A stretch of 64,000 bases of DNA from positions 571,076 through 635,075 of the forward strand of contig NZ_WLZY01000002.1 in the NCBI RefSeq assembly GCF_010122465.1. Direction: 5' to 3'. Positions within the stretch are counted from its first letter, which is position 1, and each line of letters opens with the position of its first letter. This stretch comes from Phytoactinopolyspora mesophila (GTDB lineage: Bacteria > Actinomycetota > Actinomycetes > Jiangellales > Jiangellaceae). Made by a program: the position numbers and the translations under genes. Of this stretch, positions 8,341 through 16,893 are shown piece after piece. A model generated the notes under the pieces. That model did no database searches and was not told the DNA's origin. It saw nothing but the letters and a program-made list of their open reading frames with translations.

Positions 8341-9873
8341 ATGCGGAAACACGTTCACGCATCAATCGCCGCGGCAGCTGTCGTACTGCTGGTCAGCGCC
8401 GCGGTGCCAGCGATCGCCGATCATGACCCCGACCACGAACTCGACGTCAAGAGCCGGCCGGCGCCGGCGGAGCTCGGCGTTCCGCCTGGGCAGGCGGATC
8501 ACCGGGACTTCCCCAGCATGCGGAACATGCACGCCCTGGGGCAGAGCCCCCATCCGGCGGCGTTCGAGGTACCGATCGCGGAGCGGGAGATCAGCTCCGA
8601 CCTCGCGTTCTGGGGCAAGCTGGCGATCCAGGGCAATTACGACGGGTTCCGGGTCATCGACATCTCGTCACCAGCTAAGCCCAAACTGATATCGCACCCC
8701 CGGTGCAATGGTGACCAAGGCGACGTCGTCGTATGGGAGAACATCGTCGTCCGGTCCTGGAACTCGCCCGCGCCGGAAGGTCGCCTGTGTATGGGCGAAG
8801 AGGTGCCGGTTGGTTTCGAGGGTGTGCACGTCTTCGACATCAGCGACCCGGCGAACCCGGAGCTGCTCACCGCTGTAGAGTTCAGCGCGGTCGGCGCCGA
8901 AGAACGGGGTACAGCCGACGGGTGCGGATCGCACACATCGACACTGGTTCCGGACCTCGACAACAACCGGCTCATCGTCTACAGCAACAACTCCAGCGGT
9001 GACAACCGGCCGGTGTGTGATGCGATGGACATCATCGAGGTGCCGATCGACGACCCCGCAGCGGCCAGTCATATCGGCTATGTCCCGCTGATGGACGGCA
9101 CGCTGGGCACAAACAACGGCTGCCACGACGCTGGCGTGATCCTCGGTGACGTCAATATGCTCACCTGCGCCAGCGGCCATGCGGCGAACGTGTTCAGCAT
9201 CGGCGAGCCAGGCGGCGGCACGCTGGAAGAGCCGCTCTGGCTGTTCAACATCGAAGAAGAAGACCCGGAATCCGGCGTGAAGGTCGGCACTCCCGGCGTC
9301 GGGCGGTGGCACTCCGCCGCGTTCACCTTCGACGGCGAAGTGATCATTCTCGGTTGGGAGCCAGGCGGCGGCGGTCAGGCCCGCTGCACGGCGGACGACC
9401 CGGACATCAACAAGAGCCTGTTCTTCTACAGTGCCGAGGACGGCTCGAAGCTGGGCCAGTGGGTGCTGGAGAACCCGCAGGGACACGACGAGAACTGCAC
9501 CATCCACAACTACAACGTCGTGCCGCTGCGCAGTGGCGACTATGTCCTGGCCAGCGGTCACTACCAGGCCGGAAGCTGGATAGTCGACTTCACTGGGATC
9601 CAGGAGGGTGTCGAGCCCGAGTCGGTTGCCTGGGCCGACCCGCCGTCGCTCGGTCCCGGCCCGTTCTGCACCACGACGTGGGACGGTGAGGACACCCCCA
9701 CGGATGGGTGCCGCCTCGGCGGATCGTGGTCGTCGTACTGGTACAACGGCACCTTCTACGAGAGCGACATCACTCGTGGGTTGAACATCTACAAGGTCAG
9801 TGATCGCGCGCTGGCCGGCGCCATCAGGCTGCCACACCTCAACCCGCAGACCCAGGAGTTCACCCTCAGATAA
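8341..9873 (+). CDS. Secreted LVIVD-repeat protein (paralogue 2)
   Basis: A 510-aa paralogue of the preceding gene. The ATG at 8341 is supported by AAGGAGCGAAGC directly upstream and by a following signal peptide (HASIAAAAVVLLVSAAVPAIA). LVIVD-type units are visible as GFRVIDISSPAKPKL and GVHVFDISDPANPELL. The cysteine-containing blocks CNGDQGDVV, GCGSHTSTLVPD, NNGCHDAGV and ENCTIHNYNVVPL align with blocks in the upstream gene. Both proteins end in an NPQTQE motif. This indicates duplication followed by divergence. The two genes are in one orientation 88 bp apart and are probably co-transcribed. The function is unknown. A secreted beta-propeller acting in binding or as an enzyme is a family-level inference. 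Confidence 0.85.
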   Translation: MRKHVHASIAAAAVVLLVSAAVPAIADHDPDHELDVKSRPAPAELGVPPGQADHRDFPSMRNMHALGQSPHPAAFEVPIAEREISSDLAFWGKLAIQGNYDGFRVIDISSPAKPKLISHPRCNGDQGDVVVWENIVVRSWNSPAPEGRLCMGEEVPVGFEGVHVFDISDPANPELLTAVEFSAVGAEERGTADGCGSHTSTLVPDLDNNRLIVYSNNSSGDNRPVCDAMDIIEVPIDDPAAASHIGYVPLMDGTLGTNNGCHDAGVILGDVNMLTCASGHAANVFSIGEPGGGTLEEPLWLFNIEEEDPESGVKVGTPGVGRWHSAAFTFDGEVIILGWEPGGGGQARCTADDPDINKSLFFYSAEDGSKLGQWVLENPQGHDENCTIHNYNVVPLRSGDYVLASGHYQAGSWIVDFTGIQEGVEPESVAWADPPSLGPGPFCTTTWDGEDTPTDGCRLGGSWSSYWYNGTFYESDITRGLNIYKVSDRALAGAIRLPHLNPQTQEFTLR

Positions 9874-9910
9874 CGAGAAGATGTGCGGTTGACGGTTCCC
9901 GCGCACCACA

Positions 9911-9943
9911 GATGGGCCCGCCGGACGCACCGGCGGGCCCATC
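9911..9943. terminator. Bidirectional terminator between converging LVIVD genes
   Basis: Arms 9911-9924 (GATGGGCCCGCCGG) and 9930-9943 are perfectly complementary over 14 bp with a 5-base loop. It lies in the 104-bp gap between the plus gene ending at 9873 and the minus gene ending at 9978, so it can serve both. Confidence 0.85.
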
Positions 9944-9977
9944 GCTGTGTGTGGCCGACGCCGTCAGCCACCGTTGA

Positions 9978-11900
9978 TCACCGTCCGCGGATCTTGCCCG
10001 TGTACTGGAAGATGTACAGCCCGAAGTCGCGGTCGCTGGCGAGCACGTAGTACTGGCCGTCGTTGTGCTTGTGCACTTCGACGCCCCAGAAGTTGTTGCC
10101 TCCCTCATCGATGAAGGCGCCCACTTCCTGGATCCCCCGATTGCCGTACTCGGCGACCCGGAAGCCTCCGGCGTAGTACGAGAAGTACGCGAGGCCGCTG
10201 CCCTTCCGTGGATCGACAGCTACTTCGTGAACCGAGAGATCGCCGTAACCGATGGCGAACTCGGGATCCTGCGCTTCCGGAATGGCGTACGTGTCGGTCT
10301 GGGTGATCGAGCCCGGCTGCCCCGGAGCTCCGGGCACCTTGGTGCGGAACAGTCGCACGTAGCCCCAGCCGGCGAATTCCGCCTCGATCAAGACCTCCGC
10401 GCTCGGCGTCCCGACGTCTGGCGTGGCGGATTCACATGCGGCATCTCCGGCAGCGTCCACACCGAGCAACATCAGGCCTGTCTCCCGAGCGACGAAAAGG
10501 AACGGGATGTCGCCGACCGCCAGCATGTTGAGCAGCGAGTTGCAGCCCGGGACCGGGCTGTTGAACACGATTCCCGACGTGTAGCCGGCGGCTTGCACGT
10601 TGTCCAGCTTGTCCTGGAAGGCACAGACGCCGCGCTCGATGAGGGCGATGCCGCTACCGGCTGGCACGTCACTCGGATCGCAGGCGAGGCCGACGAACGT
10701 TGGAGTGCCGTCGAGCGGCTCCTCCTCGGTGACCGGTCGGGCATCACCGGCCATCGCGGCATTGAACTGAGCGCCGGCGAACGGACCCGATGTGATCTCC
10801 GCGTGGGTGATCCGGTACGGGCTGAAGTCTTCGTCCGTGCCGATGAGGAACCGGAAGTCGGGGGAGAACTCCGACTGATGCGCGTTGCCCTCAGGGGCGA
10901 TCTCGTGACCCCGCTTGAGGCGTTCCTCGTCGAGCAGCGCGTAATCGGATTCGGCGATGAGCGTGACGTTGCCCGGCGTCGGGTCGGTGACGTCGAGCAG
11001 CACGTAGCCGCCGTCCCAGTAGTTCACGTTCATGACGTACCGGGCGCCTTTGCGGTAGACCATCATGTCGTGGTTGAAGATCGAGGTGAGGTTGTCGGGC
11101 TCGTCCTGACCGACCCCGAACTGATCGACGAGGTCCAGAGTGTCGTTGATCATCACCGGGTTCGCCGGATCGGTGATGTCCATGATGTCGACATCGGTGA
11201 ACTCTTCGTTGTCGACCAGCACGGCGTAGACCTTCTCATCGACGTGCGAGTTCCATGCGAACATCGAGTGGACCGTGTTGGGATTCTGCCGGACGTCGTC
11301 GTCGTCGCCGGCATGCTCCACCAGCAGCTCCGGGTTGAGCGGGTCGGTCACGTCCCAGATGTTGATGCCGCCGAGGAACCGGTCCTTGCCTGTGTCTTCA
11401 GCGAGGAAGGGGTCGCATGTCTCGTTCTGGTGCAGGAACAACTGCCGGCCGGCGAACGGGCCGAACTCGACGTCGATGACCTGTGCACCCTCACCGGCGT
11501 AGTTGCCGTCGGTGGTAGGCATGAATCCGGCTTCTACCGGCGCGGTCGGATCGGAGATGTCAACGATCCAGGCCCCGCCACCGAGACAGTCCGCCGCCCG
11601 GAAGGATGTCAGATAGGCGTAGTCACCGAAGGCGGCGACATCCGCGACTCTGCCGGTCATGTCGCCGTCGGTTCCCGCGGGCGCGTCCAGCCCGGCTTTG
11701 CCGATGACGGCGACGTTCTCCTGTTTGGGTGGGAGATGCCCGGACGCGAGGCCGTGCTGCTTGTCGCCCAGCACGCCTTCGCCCGGGAACAACTCCTGAT
11801 CCGAAAAACCGTCGCCATGGCCTGGATGTGCCATGGCGACGCCACTCCCTGCCAGCGCTACCACCGTGACGACTGATATCGCCGTTCGCCGATGCTTCAT
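9978..11900 (-). CDS. Secreted LVIVD-repeat protein with PA domain (paralogue 3)
   Basis: A 640-aa protein. The ATG at 11900 has GGGAGGA upstream and is followed by a signal peptide (TAISVVTVVALAGSGVAMA). LVIVD-type units appear as GAWIVDISDPTAPVEAG, GINIWDVTDPLNPELL, VDIMDITDPANPVMI and GYVLLDVTDPTPGNV. A protease-associated (PA) domain is inserted at about residues 400-500, recognisable by IALIERGVCAFQDKLDNVQ and GIVFNSPVPG. The repeat fold resumes afterwards (GFRVAEYGNRGIQEVGAF). PA domains usually mediate protein contact or lid functions in secreted hydrolases. Its role here is unknown. It faces the tandem LVIVD pair across a shared terminator and is preceded by an 18-bp palindrome at 11922-11939. 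Confidence 0.85.
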   Translation of the reverse strand: MKHRRTAISVVTVVALAGSGVAMAHPGHGDGFSDQELFPGEGVLGDKQHGLASGHLPPKQENVAVIGKAGLDAPAGTDGDMTGRVADVAAFGDYAYLTSFRAADCLGGGAWIVDISDPTAPVEAGFMPTTDGNYAGEGAQVIDVEFGPFAGRQLFLHQNETCDPFLAEDTGKDRFLGGINIWDVTDPLNPELLVEHAGDDDDVRQNPNTVHSMFAWNSHVDEKVYAVLVDNEEFTDVDIMDITDPANPVMINDTLDLVDQFGVGQDEPDNLTSIFNHDMMVYRKGARYVMNVNYWDGGYVLLDVTDPTPGNVTLIAESDYALLDEERLKRGHEIAPEGNAHQSEFSPDFRFLIGTDEDFSPYRITHAEITSGPFAGAQFNAAMAGDARPVTEEEPLDGTPTFVGLACDPSDVPAGSGIALIERGVCAFQDKLDNVQAAGYTSGIVFNSPVPGCNSLLNMLAVGDIPFLFVARETGLMLLGVDAAGDAACESATPDVGTPSAEVLIEAEFAGWGYVRLFRTKVPGAPGQPGSITQTDTYAIPEAQDPEFAIGYGDLSVHEVAVDPRKGSGLAYFSYYAGGFRVAEYGNRGIQEVGAFIDEGGNNFWGVEVHKHNDGQYYVLASDRDFGLYIFQYTGKIRGR

Positions 11901-11921
11901 GTGGCTGTCCTCCCGAGTACA

Positions 11922-11939
11922 GCGATCCGATCGGATCGC
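11922..11939. promoter_or_regulatory. 18-bp perfect palindrome upstream of LVIVD-PA gene
   Basis: GCGATCCGATCGGATCGC is a perfect palindrome 22-39 bases upstream of the start codon. It is a candidate operator in the 5' leader or promoter. It does not match the TCGAA-type LacI sites elsewhere in the window. Confidence 0.5.
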
Positions 11940-11944
11940 GAACC

Positions 11945-11973
11945 TGCCCGGCCCTCGGATGGAGGGCCGGGCA
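11945..11973 (-). terminator. Hairpin terminator between second LacI gene and LVIVD-PA gene
   Basis: Arms 11945-11956 and 11962-11973 (TGCCCGGCCCTC on the plus strand) are perfectly complementary over 12 bp with a 5-base loop. Both flanking genes run leftward, so it probably ends the regulator transcript. No T run follows, as is common in actinobacteria. Confidence 0.6.
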
Positions 11974-12166
11974 TCACACGGGGGATGACCTGCAGAGTCA
12001 GAGAAATGCTGATCTGCTGGCCACAAGTGTGATTGCGTGAATCTAGTGTCATTACCGGTGTGAGGGAAGCCCCTGCCGATAGTCATGTTCGAGGTCAGGG
12101 CCGTTTCATCCTCTAATGCCTGGAACCGCCGACGATTACCTCATGGCAGCACGAACGGGCCAACGA

Positions 12167-13210
12167 TCACCGGGAAGCGGGGGCGGGGCCGGAGCTGCCC
12201 CCGACAACGAGGCGGCACGGCAGCAGAACCTGTGTTGGCGAAAGCGGTTCGCCGTCCTTGGTGTCGAGTTGGTCGAGCAGCATCCGCACGCCGAGGCGAC
12301 CGAGTTCGGTGCTGGGCGGCTCGAGGGTGGTGAGCTTGGGCCGCATCATCTCGGTGACCTGGGTGGACGATGCGATCGAGACAATGGAGAAGTGATCGGG
12401 GACCCGCCAGCCGATCTCGTCGAGGGCGTCCATGACCCCCACAACGGCCCGATCGTTCATCACGACCAACGCGGTCATGTCTGGGCTGGTGGCACGCAGC
12501 TCGTGGAACGCGGCCTCACCTGCGGCCACGCTGTCACCGCATAGGCGTTCGAGATGCGCCAGGCCGGCAGCCGAGGCCGCGCGCCGGAATCCTTCCGCGG
12601 CGCGAACCGTCGGCCCGTAGCCGACGGAGTAGGCCGAAGGTGAGTGGTTGAGGAACCCGACGCTGCGGTGGCCCAGGCCAACCAGATGTTCGATCGCGTC
12701 TCGTGTGGTTTGTTCGAAGTCGATGTCGGCGTAGCTGATCGCTCCGGGGTCGCTGGTGCGCCCGATCATGCTGAACGGGATGCCGGCTTGCCGCAGCAGG
12801 TTGACGCGCTCGTCGTCGATGTGGACCTCCATGACGAGCGCGCCGTCGATCAACCCCTGACCCGTCAGCTGCTCGAGCTCGTGAACACTGCGAAGCTCGC
12901 TGGGGGAGAGGATCAGATGGTAGCCGTGCTCACGCGCGGCGTCGGCCGCGCCGGTGGCGAACTCCATTTCGGTGACGCCCAGGCCGCGCTCGGGTGTGGG
13001 AAAGAGCAGCGCGATGATGTGGGTGCGTTTGCCGGCCAGGCCTTGGGCGAGAGCGTTGGGCCGGTACCCGAGCTCTTCCATGGCGCGAAGGATGCGCCGC
13101 CGGGTGCTGGCCGAGACCGGCCGCGTTCCGTTGAGCGCATACGAGACCGTGCTCAGTGCGACGTCGGCCCGCTTGGCGACGTCGATCATTCTCGGCGGCA
13201 CGGCGACCAT
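12167..13210 (-). CDS. LacI-family transcriptional regulator (second of three)
   Basis: A 347-aa LacI-type repressor. The helix-turn-helix is at residues 8-29 (MIDVAKRADVALSTVSYAL), the hinge at about 55-65, then a periplasmic-binding-protein-like sensor domain. It is divergent from a secreted GH3 glycosidase, its probable target together with itself. A palindrome with arms GATTGTCGAA and TTCGACAATC lies 21-44 bases upstream of its start, and a related 14-bp palindrome lies at 13452-13465 before the GH3 gene. The ATG at 13210 has only weak ribosome-site support (GGGG). A start at the second Met, seven residues later, is possible. The sugar effector is unknown. Confidence 0.95.
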   Translation of the reverse strand: MVAVPPRMIDVAKRADVALSTVSYALNGTRPVSASTRRRILRAMEELGYRPNALAQGLAGKRTHIIALLFPTPERGLGVTEMEFATGAADAAREHGYHLILSPSELRSVHELEQLTGQGLIDGALVMEVHIDDERVNLLRQAGIPFSMIGRTSDPGAISYADIDFEQTTRDAIEHLVGLGHRSVGFLNHSPSAYSVGYGPTVRAAEGFRRAASAAGLAHLERLCGDSVAAGEAAFHELRATSPDMTALVVMNDRAVVGVMDALDEIGWRVPDHFSIVSIASSTQVTEMMRPKLTTLEPPSTELGRLGVRMLLDQLDTKDGEPLSPTQVLLPCRLVVGGSSGPAPASR

Positions 13211-13230
13211 CCCCGAATGTTGTCAAGGCA

Positions 13231-13254
13231 GATTGTCGAAGGGCTTCGACAATC
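13231..13254. promoter_or_regulatory. LacI-type operator upstream of second LacI gene
   Basis: Two 10-bp arms, GATTGTCGAA and TTCGACAATC, are perfectly complementary and separated by GGGC. The TGTCGAA-N4-TTCGACA core matches the operator at 6178-6195. Confidence 0.8.
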
Positions 13255-13451
13255 CGGGAAACTGAATATTTGCGAACGTCAATGATCAGAGTACATGTTA
13301 CCCGCCGCCGCACGGCGGCAAGCGCCCGAGCTGTGCCGCTCATTGAACTGCCTGACCAGGTGCGACAGAGTCCGCCGCTGGCTTTGGCGAGCGCTCGGCG
13401 GGCTACCTGCCGGAAACATGCTCTTGACCAGACCGACAACCTGTGCCAGAT

Positions 13452-13465
13452 TCGAAGCGCTTCGA
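13452..13465. promoter_or_regulatory. LacI-type operator upstream of GH3 gene
   Basis: TCGAAGCGCTTCGA is a perfect 14-bp palindrome 125-138 bases upstream of the GH3 start. It fits the TCGAA-N4-TTCGA pattern shared by the regulator upstream regions. The rest of the 379-bp gap 13211-13589 holds no evident gene. Confidence 0.7.
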
Positions 13466-13589
13466 CCCCGCTGGTTCAGAGACGGGCAACGGGGAAAACC
13501 CCTTGCTGCCCGGCCCCTCCAGCACCCTGCTCACCGGTCGTCGCCGACGTCGGGTCGGTGCGGCCACGACCGAGAGGATCACGGAGCCG

Positions 13590-16500
13590 ATGAATCTCAA
13601 TTCACCTCAAAGGACACGCCGTTCAGGACCGCCGGGCGGTCGCGGACGCCGCTTCTCCACGGTCGCCGGATTGCTCGCCGTTCCGCTGCTGGCGGTCGGC
13701 TTCCTTCAGGCACCCAGCGCCGCAGCCGACGGAGATTACCCCTTCCGAGACCCTGACCTGCCGCTCGACGAACGGATCGATGACCTGATCGACCGGCTCA
13801 CGCTGGACGAGAAGCTCTCCCTGCTGCATCAGTCCCAGGAGCCGATCGAGCGCCTGGATATCCCGTACTTCAAGGCCGGCACCGAAGCGTTGCACGGCGT
13901 GGCCTGGTCCAACGATCTATACGACGGCTGGGATCAGGTGCTGGCCACTGACGCCACCGTGTTTCCGCAGGCCGTAGGGCTGGCGAGCACATGGAACACC
14001 GACCTGATCGAGAATGTCGGCTCCGTCGTGGGTGACGAACTTCGCGCCTACAACTCCATCGATCCGGTGCTCTGGGGCCTTCAGGTGTGGGCACCCGTCG
14101 TCGATCTGCTGCGGGACCCGCGCTGGGGCCGCAACGAAGAAGGCTATTCCGAGGACCCCCTGCTCACCGGCGCCATGGCTACCGCGTACGGCTCGGGACT
14201 GTCCGGCGACGATCCGGAGTACCTGAAGGTCGCGCCGGTGCTGAAGCACTACTACGGCTACAACAACGAGGCTAACCGCAGCTTGACCTCGTCGAACCTG
14301 CCGCCGCGGGTCAAGCGCGAGTACGCTCAGGCCGCATTCAAGCCGGCCATCTCGGCCGACGCCGTGACGGGCGTGATGGCGTCGTACAACCTGGTCAACG
14401 GTCGCCCGACACACGTCGACGTCGACATCGACGAGGTGGTGCGATCCTGGACCGACCGCGACCTGTACAACGTGAGTGACGCGTGGGGCCCGCGGGCACT
14501 AGTCGAGCTGCAGGGCTACTTCGACGAGCACGACGAGGCCTACGCCGCGATGCTCAAAGCCGGGCTCGACGGGTTCACCGTCGACGGCAGCGACACCGGC
14601 CCCACCATCGAGTTCCTGGAGTCCGCGCTCGACAAGGGCTACCTGACCGTCGAGGACGTGGATTACTCCGTACGTAACGTGCTGTCCGTCCGTTTCCGCC
14701 TCGGGCATTTCGATCCCGACGGCGGGCCGTACGCGGACATCGGCGAAGAAGTGTTGGGCCAGCCGGCTCACCAGGAACTGAACCGGCAGACCGCCGAGGA
14801 AGCGCTCGTGCTCCTGAACAACTCGGCCGGCACGCTGCCGCTCGACGCGGCGGCGACCGACGAGGTGGCCGTCATCGGCCCGCTGCATGACACCCTGTTC
14901 AGCGACTGGTACGGCGGGACCATGCCGTATGAGGTCACGCCGCTGGAGGGCATCACCGAACTGCTCGGGGACGACGCCGCGGTCGATGGGGTCGAAGGGC
15001 TGGACCGGGTCCGGTTCAAAGACGTCGAGACGGGCGCATACCTCACCGCCACCGGGACTGGGGCCAGCGACGCGGTGATCGCCGCCGACGAGCCCACGGC
15101 GGCCTCGGAGTGGGACTTCAACGAATGGATGGCGGACTACGCCACGCTGCGCAACGCCGACAACGGCAAGTACCTAACCGGCGACGGCGGTGCCTACAAC
15201 ACCTCGTCCGACGAGCCCGGCGGCTGGTACGTCCAGCAGCAGTTCCGGGTGGAGGCCCAGGACGACGGTACCTACCTGATCCAGTACGTCGGTTATGAGA
15301 CCAACGAGGACTGGTGGTGGATTCCGGAGCACTACATCACCGTCGCCGCCGATGGCTCGGTCGGCACCGGTGCGAAGGCCGACGCGGCCCGCTTCGACCG
15401 TGAGGTCGTGGACAGTGGCATCGACGCCGCCGTCGCAGCGTCGTCCGAGGCCGACGCCGCGATCGTCGTCGTCGGGAGCCAGCCGTTCGTCTACGGCCGG
15501 GAGATCCATGACCGCGAGACGCTGGCGCTGGGCACCAGTCAGCAAGAGCTCGTCGAGGCGGTCACCGCGGCCAACCCGAACACCGTGGTGGTGCTGGAGA
15601 CCAGCTATCCGACAACGATGGACGTCGAGCCGGAGACGCTGCTGTGGACCACCCACGCGGGCTCGGAAACGGGCAACGCCGTCGCCGGGGCCGTCTTCGG
15701 TGACACGAACCCCGCGGGTCGGCTGACGCAGACGTGGTACGACGGCACGGACGACCTGCCGAGCATCCTCGACTACGACATCATCAGCTCCGGGATGACT
15801 TACATGTACTACGACGGGACGCCGCTCTACCCGTTCGGTCATGGGTTGTCTTACACCACGTTCGAGTACTCGAACCTGAAAACCAACGGCAAGGCCGTCG
15901 GCGGCAACGGCAAGATCAAGGTCAGCGTGGACGTGACGAACACCGGGGATCTACCAGGCGACGAGGTAGTTCAGCTGTACACCTCGCAGCAGACCTCGCG
16001 TGACGTCGTGGCCGACAGACAGCTCCGCGATTTCGAGCGGATCTCGCTCGAGCCCGGCGAGACGACCACGGTCCAGTTCGAGATGCGAGCCGGGGACCTG
16101 GCCCGCTGGGACGTCACCCGCGAGACGTGGGTGGTGGAGCGAGCGAGCTACGACTTCATGGTCGGCGCTTCGTCCGATGACATCCGGCAGCAGGCGACGC
16201 TGCGGGTGAACGGCGAGACGATTCCGTCGCGGGACCTGTCGGTGACCACCAGAGCGGTCAACTTCGACGACTACTCCGGCATCGAGCTGGTCGACGAGAG
16301 CAAGGAGCGTGGTACGTCGATCGAGGGCGACGACGGCAACTGGGCGAAGTTCGCCGACGCCGCGCTCCCGGGCGGATCCGCGACGTTCACCGCCGAGGTG
16401 GCGAAGGCCAGCTCGGGCACCGGTTCGATCGAGATCCGGCTCGACTCGCCCACCGGTCCGTTGGCGGGAACGGTGGAGGTCGAGAGCACTGGCGACGTCT

Positions 16501-16607
16501 ACGAGTATGTGACCGCCAGCGCGTCGTTGTCGGATATCGATGGCACGCGCGATGTGTATCTGGTTTTCGACGGCGAGGTGCGCCTAGCCACCTTCTCGAT
16601 CGAATGA
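13590..16607 (+). CDS. Secreted GH3 beta-xylosidase/beta-glucosidase with inserted beta-trefoil-like domain
   Basis: A 1005-aa secreted enzyme that should remove terminal beta-linked sugars from oligosaccharides outside the cell. The ATG at 13590 is chosen for its GGAG ribosome site and the signal peptide that follows (STVAGLLAVPLLAVGFLQAPSAAA). Residues about 55-400 are the GH3 TIM-like barrel. The nucleophile is probably Asp297 in NVSDAWG, a variant closer to the SDCGA form of GH3 beta-xylosidases than to the SDW form of many glucosidases. The second GH3 domain (about 400-760) is interrupted at about 468-605 by a block that resembles fascin or ricin-type beta-trefoil repeats (RFKDVETGAYLTATG, LRNADNGKYLTGDGG). 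A FN3-like domain with YPFGHGLSYTTF at its entry follows, then a C-terminal CBM6-like module. It is divergent from the second LacI gene. Confidence 0.9.
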   Translation: MNLNSPQRTRRSGPPGGRGRRFSTVAGLLAVPLLAVGFLQAPSAAADGDYPFRDPDLPLDERIDDLIDRLTLDEKLSLLHQSQEPIERLDIPYFKAGTEALHGVAWSNDLYDGWDQVLATDATVFPQAVGLASTWNTDLIENVGSVVGDELRAYNSIDPVLWGLQVWAPVVDLLRDPRWGRNEEGYSEDPLLTGAMATAYGSGLSGDDPEYLKVAPVLKHYYGYNNEANRSLTSSNLPPRVKREYAQAAFKPAISADAVTGVMASYNLVNGRPTHVDVDIDEVVRSWTDRDLYNVSDAWGPRALVELQGYFDEHDEAYAAMLKAGLDGFTVDGSDTGPTIEFLESALDKGYLTVEDVDYSVRNVLSVRFRLGHFDPDGGPYADIGEEVLGQPAHQELNRQTAEEALVLLNNSAGTLPLDAAATDEVAVIGPLHDTLFSDWYGGTMPYEVTPLEGITELLGDDAAVDGVEGLDRVRFKDVETGAYLTATGTGASDAVIAADEPTAASEWDFNEWMADYATLRNADNGKYLTGDGGAYNTSSDEPGGWYVQQQFRVEAQDDGTYLIQYVGYETNEDWWWIPEHYITVAADGSVGTGAKADAARFDREVVDSGIDAAVAASSEADAAIVVVGSQPFVYGREIHDRETLALGTSQQELVEAVTAANPNTVVVLETSYPTTMDVEPETLLWTTHAGSETGNAVAGAVFGDTNPAGRLTQTWYDGTDDLPSILDYDIISSGMTYMYYDGTPLYPFGHGLSYTTFEYSNLKTNGKAVGGNGKIKVSVDVTNTGDLPGDEVVQLYTSQQTSRDVVADRQLRDFERISLEPGETTTVQFEMRAGDLARWDVTRETWVVERASYDFMVGASSDDIRQQATLRVNGETIPSRDLSVTTRAVNFDDYSGIELVDESKERGTSIEGDDGNWAKFADAALPGGSATFTAEVAKASSGTGSIEIRLDSPTGPLAGTVEVESTGDVYEYVTASASLSDIDGTRDVYLVFDGEVRLATFSIE

Positions 16608-16653
16608 CCTCAAGCTACGGCTGACCGGCTCGCCCGGCCAGCCGGTGGTGACT

Positions 16654-16691
16654 GGCGCTGGCACGGCTGAACTGACCGCCGTGCCAGCGCC
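16654..16691 (+). terminator. Terminator downstream of GH3 gene
   Basis: Arms 16654-16667 (GGCGCTGGCACGGC) and 16678-16691 are perfectly complementary over 14 bp with a 10-base loop, 47 bases after the stop codon. Confidence 0.8.
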
Positions 16692-16893
16692 GACTCATCG
16701 CCAGCGTCCTGCAACCGGAGGGTCAGGGCGCTCGCCTTGAAGGACGTTAGATGATGCCGCGACATTGTGCGCGGTGATCACGAGGTGTCTCCCACATCGA
16801 CGCGGCAGAGCTCATGTGTCGCGGCCACATGTCCCGAGGTGCTGTGCCGGTGCAGAATCGTCGGCACAGCATTCCTACGATGAGGTTGGTGTG

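Noticed and set aside
10065-11876. A 603-codon plus-strand frame opposite the LVIVD-PA gene
   Set aside because: Low-complexity Val/Arg/Asp-rich translation without a fold. The minus strand encodes clear LVIVD and PA motifs.
16704-16746. Third copy of the 45-bp palindromic repeat
   Set aside because: GCGTCCTGCA and GGCGCTC are present, but the right arm (AGGACGTT) and the spacing have decayed, so it is not listed as a feature.
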